From positions 2,914,001 through 2,978,000 of the forward strand of contig NC_013235.1 of assembly GCF_000024365.1 (NCBI RefSeq): a DNA stretch of 64,000 bases, written 5' to 3'. The notes under the pieces are model-generated. The model made no database searches and was not told where the DNA came from. It saw nothing but the letters and a program-made list of their open reading frames with translations. Position 1 is the first letter of the stretch; each line of letters begins with the position of its first letter. A program made the position numbers and the translations under genes. The stretch is from Nakamurella multipartita DSM 44233 (GTDB lineage Bacteria; Actinomycetota; Actinomycetes; Mycobacteriales; Nakamurellaceae). Shown here one piece after another: positions 63,829-64,000 of this stretch.

Positions 63829-64000
63829 CGCTCGGTGCCCGGCCGGCCGGGGCCCTCACGATATTCGCCGTCGCGGCTGCGACCGTTTCCGCGGGCCTGG
63901 CCGCCCGGGGGGTCTCGGTGGGCGGTGCTCCGGTCGCGGACCCGGTTGCGGTGGCCGAGTACACGTTCCCCTACCAGCACCTGACCATGACGCCGCAGGA
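63825..64000 (+). CDS. Secreted protein, 3' truncated by the window end
   Basis: Starts MTLGARPAGALTIFAVAAAT, a likely signal peptide with an Ala-rich core followed by GLAARG. The frame is open to the last base. Coupled to the zinc-ribbon gene by an ATGA overlap. Function cannot be judged. Confidence 0.5.
   Translation, partial: MTLGARPAGALTIFAVAAATVSAGLAARGVSVGGAPVADPVAVAEYTFPYQHLTMTPQ

Noticed and set aside
1-64000. CRISPR arrays, rRNA genes, complete insertion sequences
   Set aside because: No regularly spaced repeats, no rRNA-like stretches, and no paired terminal inverted repeats around the transposase fragment were found on reading.

Overview
High-GC actinobacterial DNA (Actinomycetota). 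Evidence: an Lsr2-type nucleoid protein, GC-rich third codon positions, Actinobacteria-style conjugation proteins (FtsK-like motors, a replication-relaxation protein) and predicted leaderless starts. The layout fits a conjugative plasmid or integrative conjugative element. No integrase, att site, tRNA or rRNA was found, so chromosomal or plasmid location cannot be decided here.

Layout. 1-5.8 kb is an accessory margin: a TIGR02391-type gene, then decayed remains (serine recombinase, RHH antitoxin, MerR, transposase) around an intact lipoprotein gene and a membrane-anchored protein gene. 5.8-18.8 kb holds a phage-like rIIB-rIIA pair behind a MoxR AAA+ ATPase and a zinc-peptidase-like VWA protein, with lsr2 in the middle and an SF1 helicase gene on the other strand. 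18.8-26.9 kb mixes backbone genes (FtsK-like motor and small proteins) with an AIPR gene and an RHH-YfbU gene. 27-41.1 kb is the transfer core: a 1281-residue FtsK-like membrane ATPase, a NERD nuclease, two tagged proteins, a replication-relaxation protein and a VirD4/TraG-like ATPase. It is interrupted at 33.8-37.1 kb by an AbrB-like / HTH-ImmA module. 42-49 kb carries small proteins, a lipoprotein and a four-gene CpaE/MinD-like operon. 49.5-53.3 kb is a defence-like cluster (GNAT-PIN, ASCH, SIR2/DUF4917-like). 53.3-57.6 kb is a probable replication module: two similar hairpins, an AT-rich tract and a large Toprim-like plus ATPase protein. 57.7-59.7 kb is a hydrolase pair. 60.3-64 kb returns to backbone genes (tagged protein, RecB/Cas4-like nuclease).

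Two signals tie the backbone together. First, about twenty genes on both strands begin directly after a near-constant 18-base sequence, consensus GCCGCGCATGANCCNGGC, abutting the start codon. Its inner hexamer sits where the -10 box of a leaderless promoter would sit. It marks transcription-unit starts and is absent from the presumed cargo genes. Second, five otherwise unlike proteins share an N-terminal PxGxxxGGQF-type tag. These two observations, together with the rIIA/rIIB-MoxR-VWA cassette, are the best candidates for undescribed biology. All functional statements come from reading motifs; no database search was possible.
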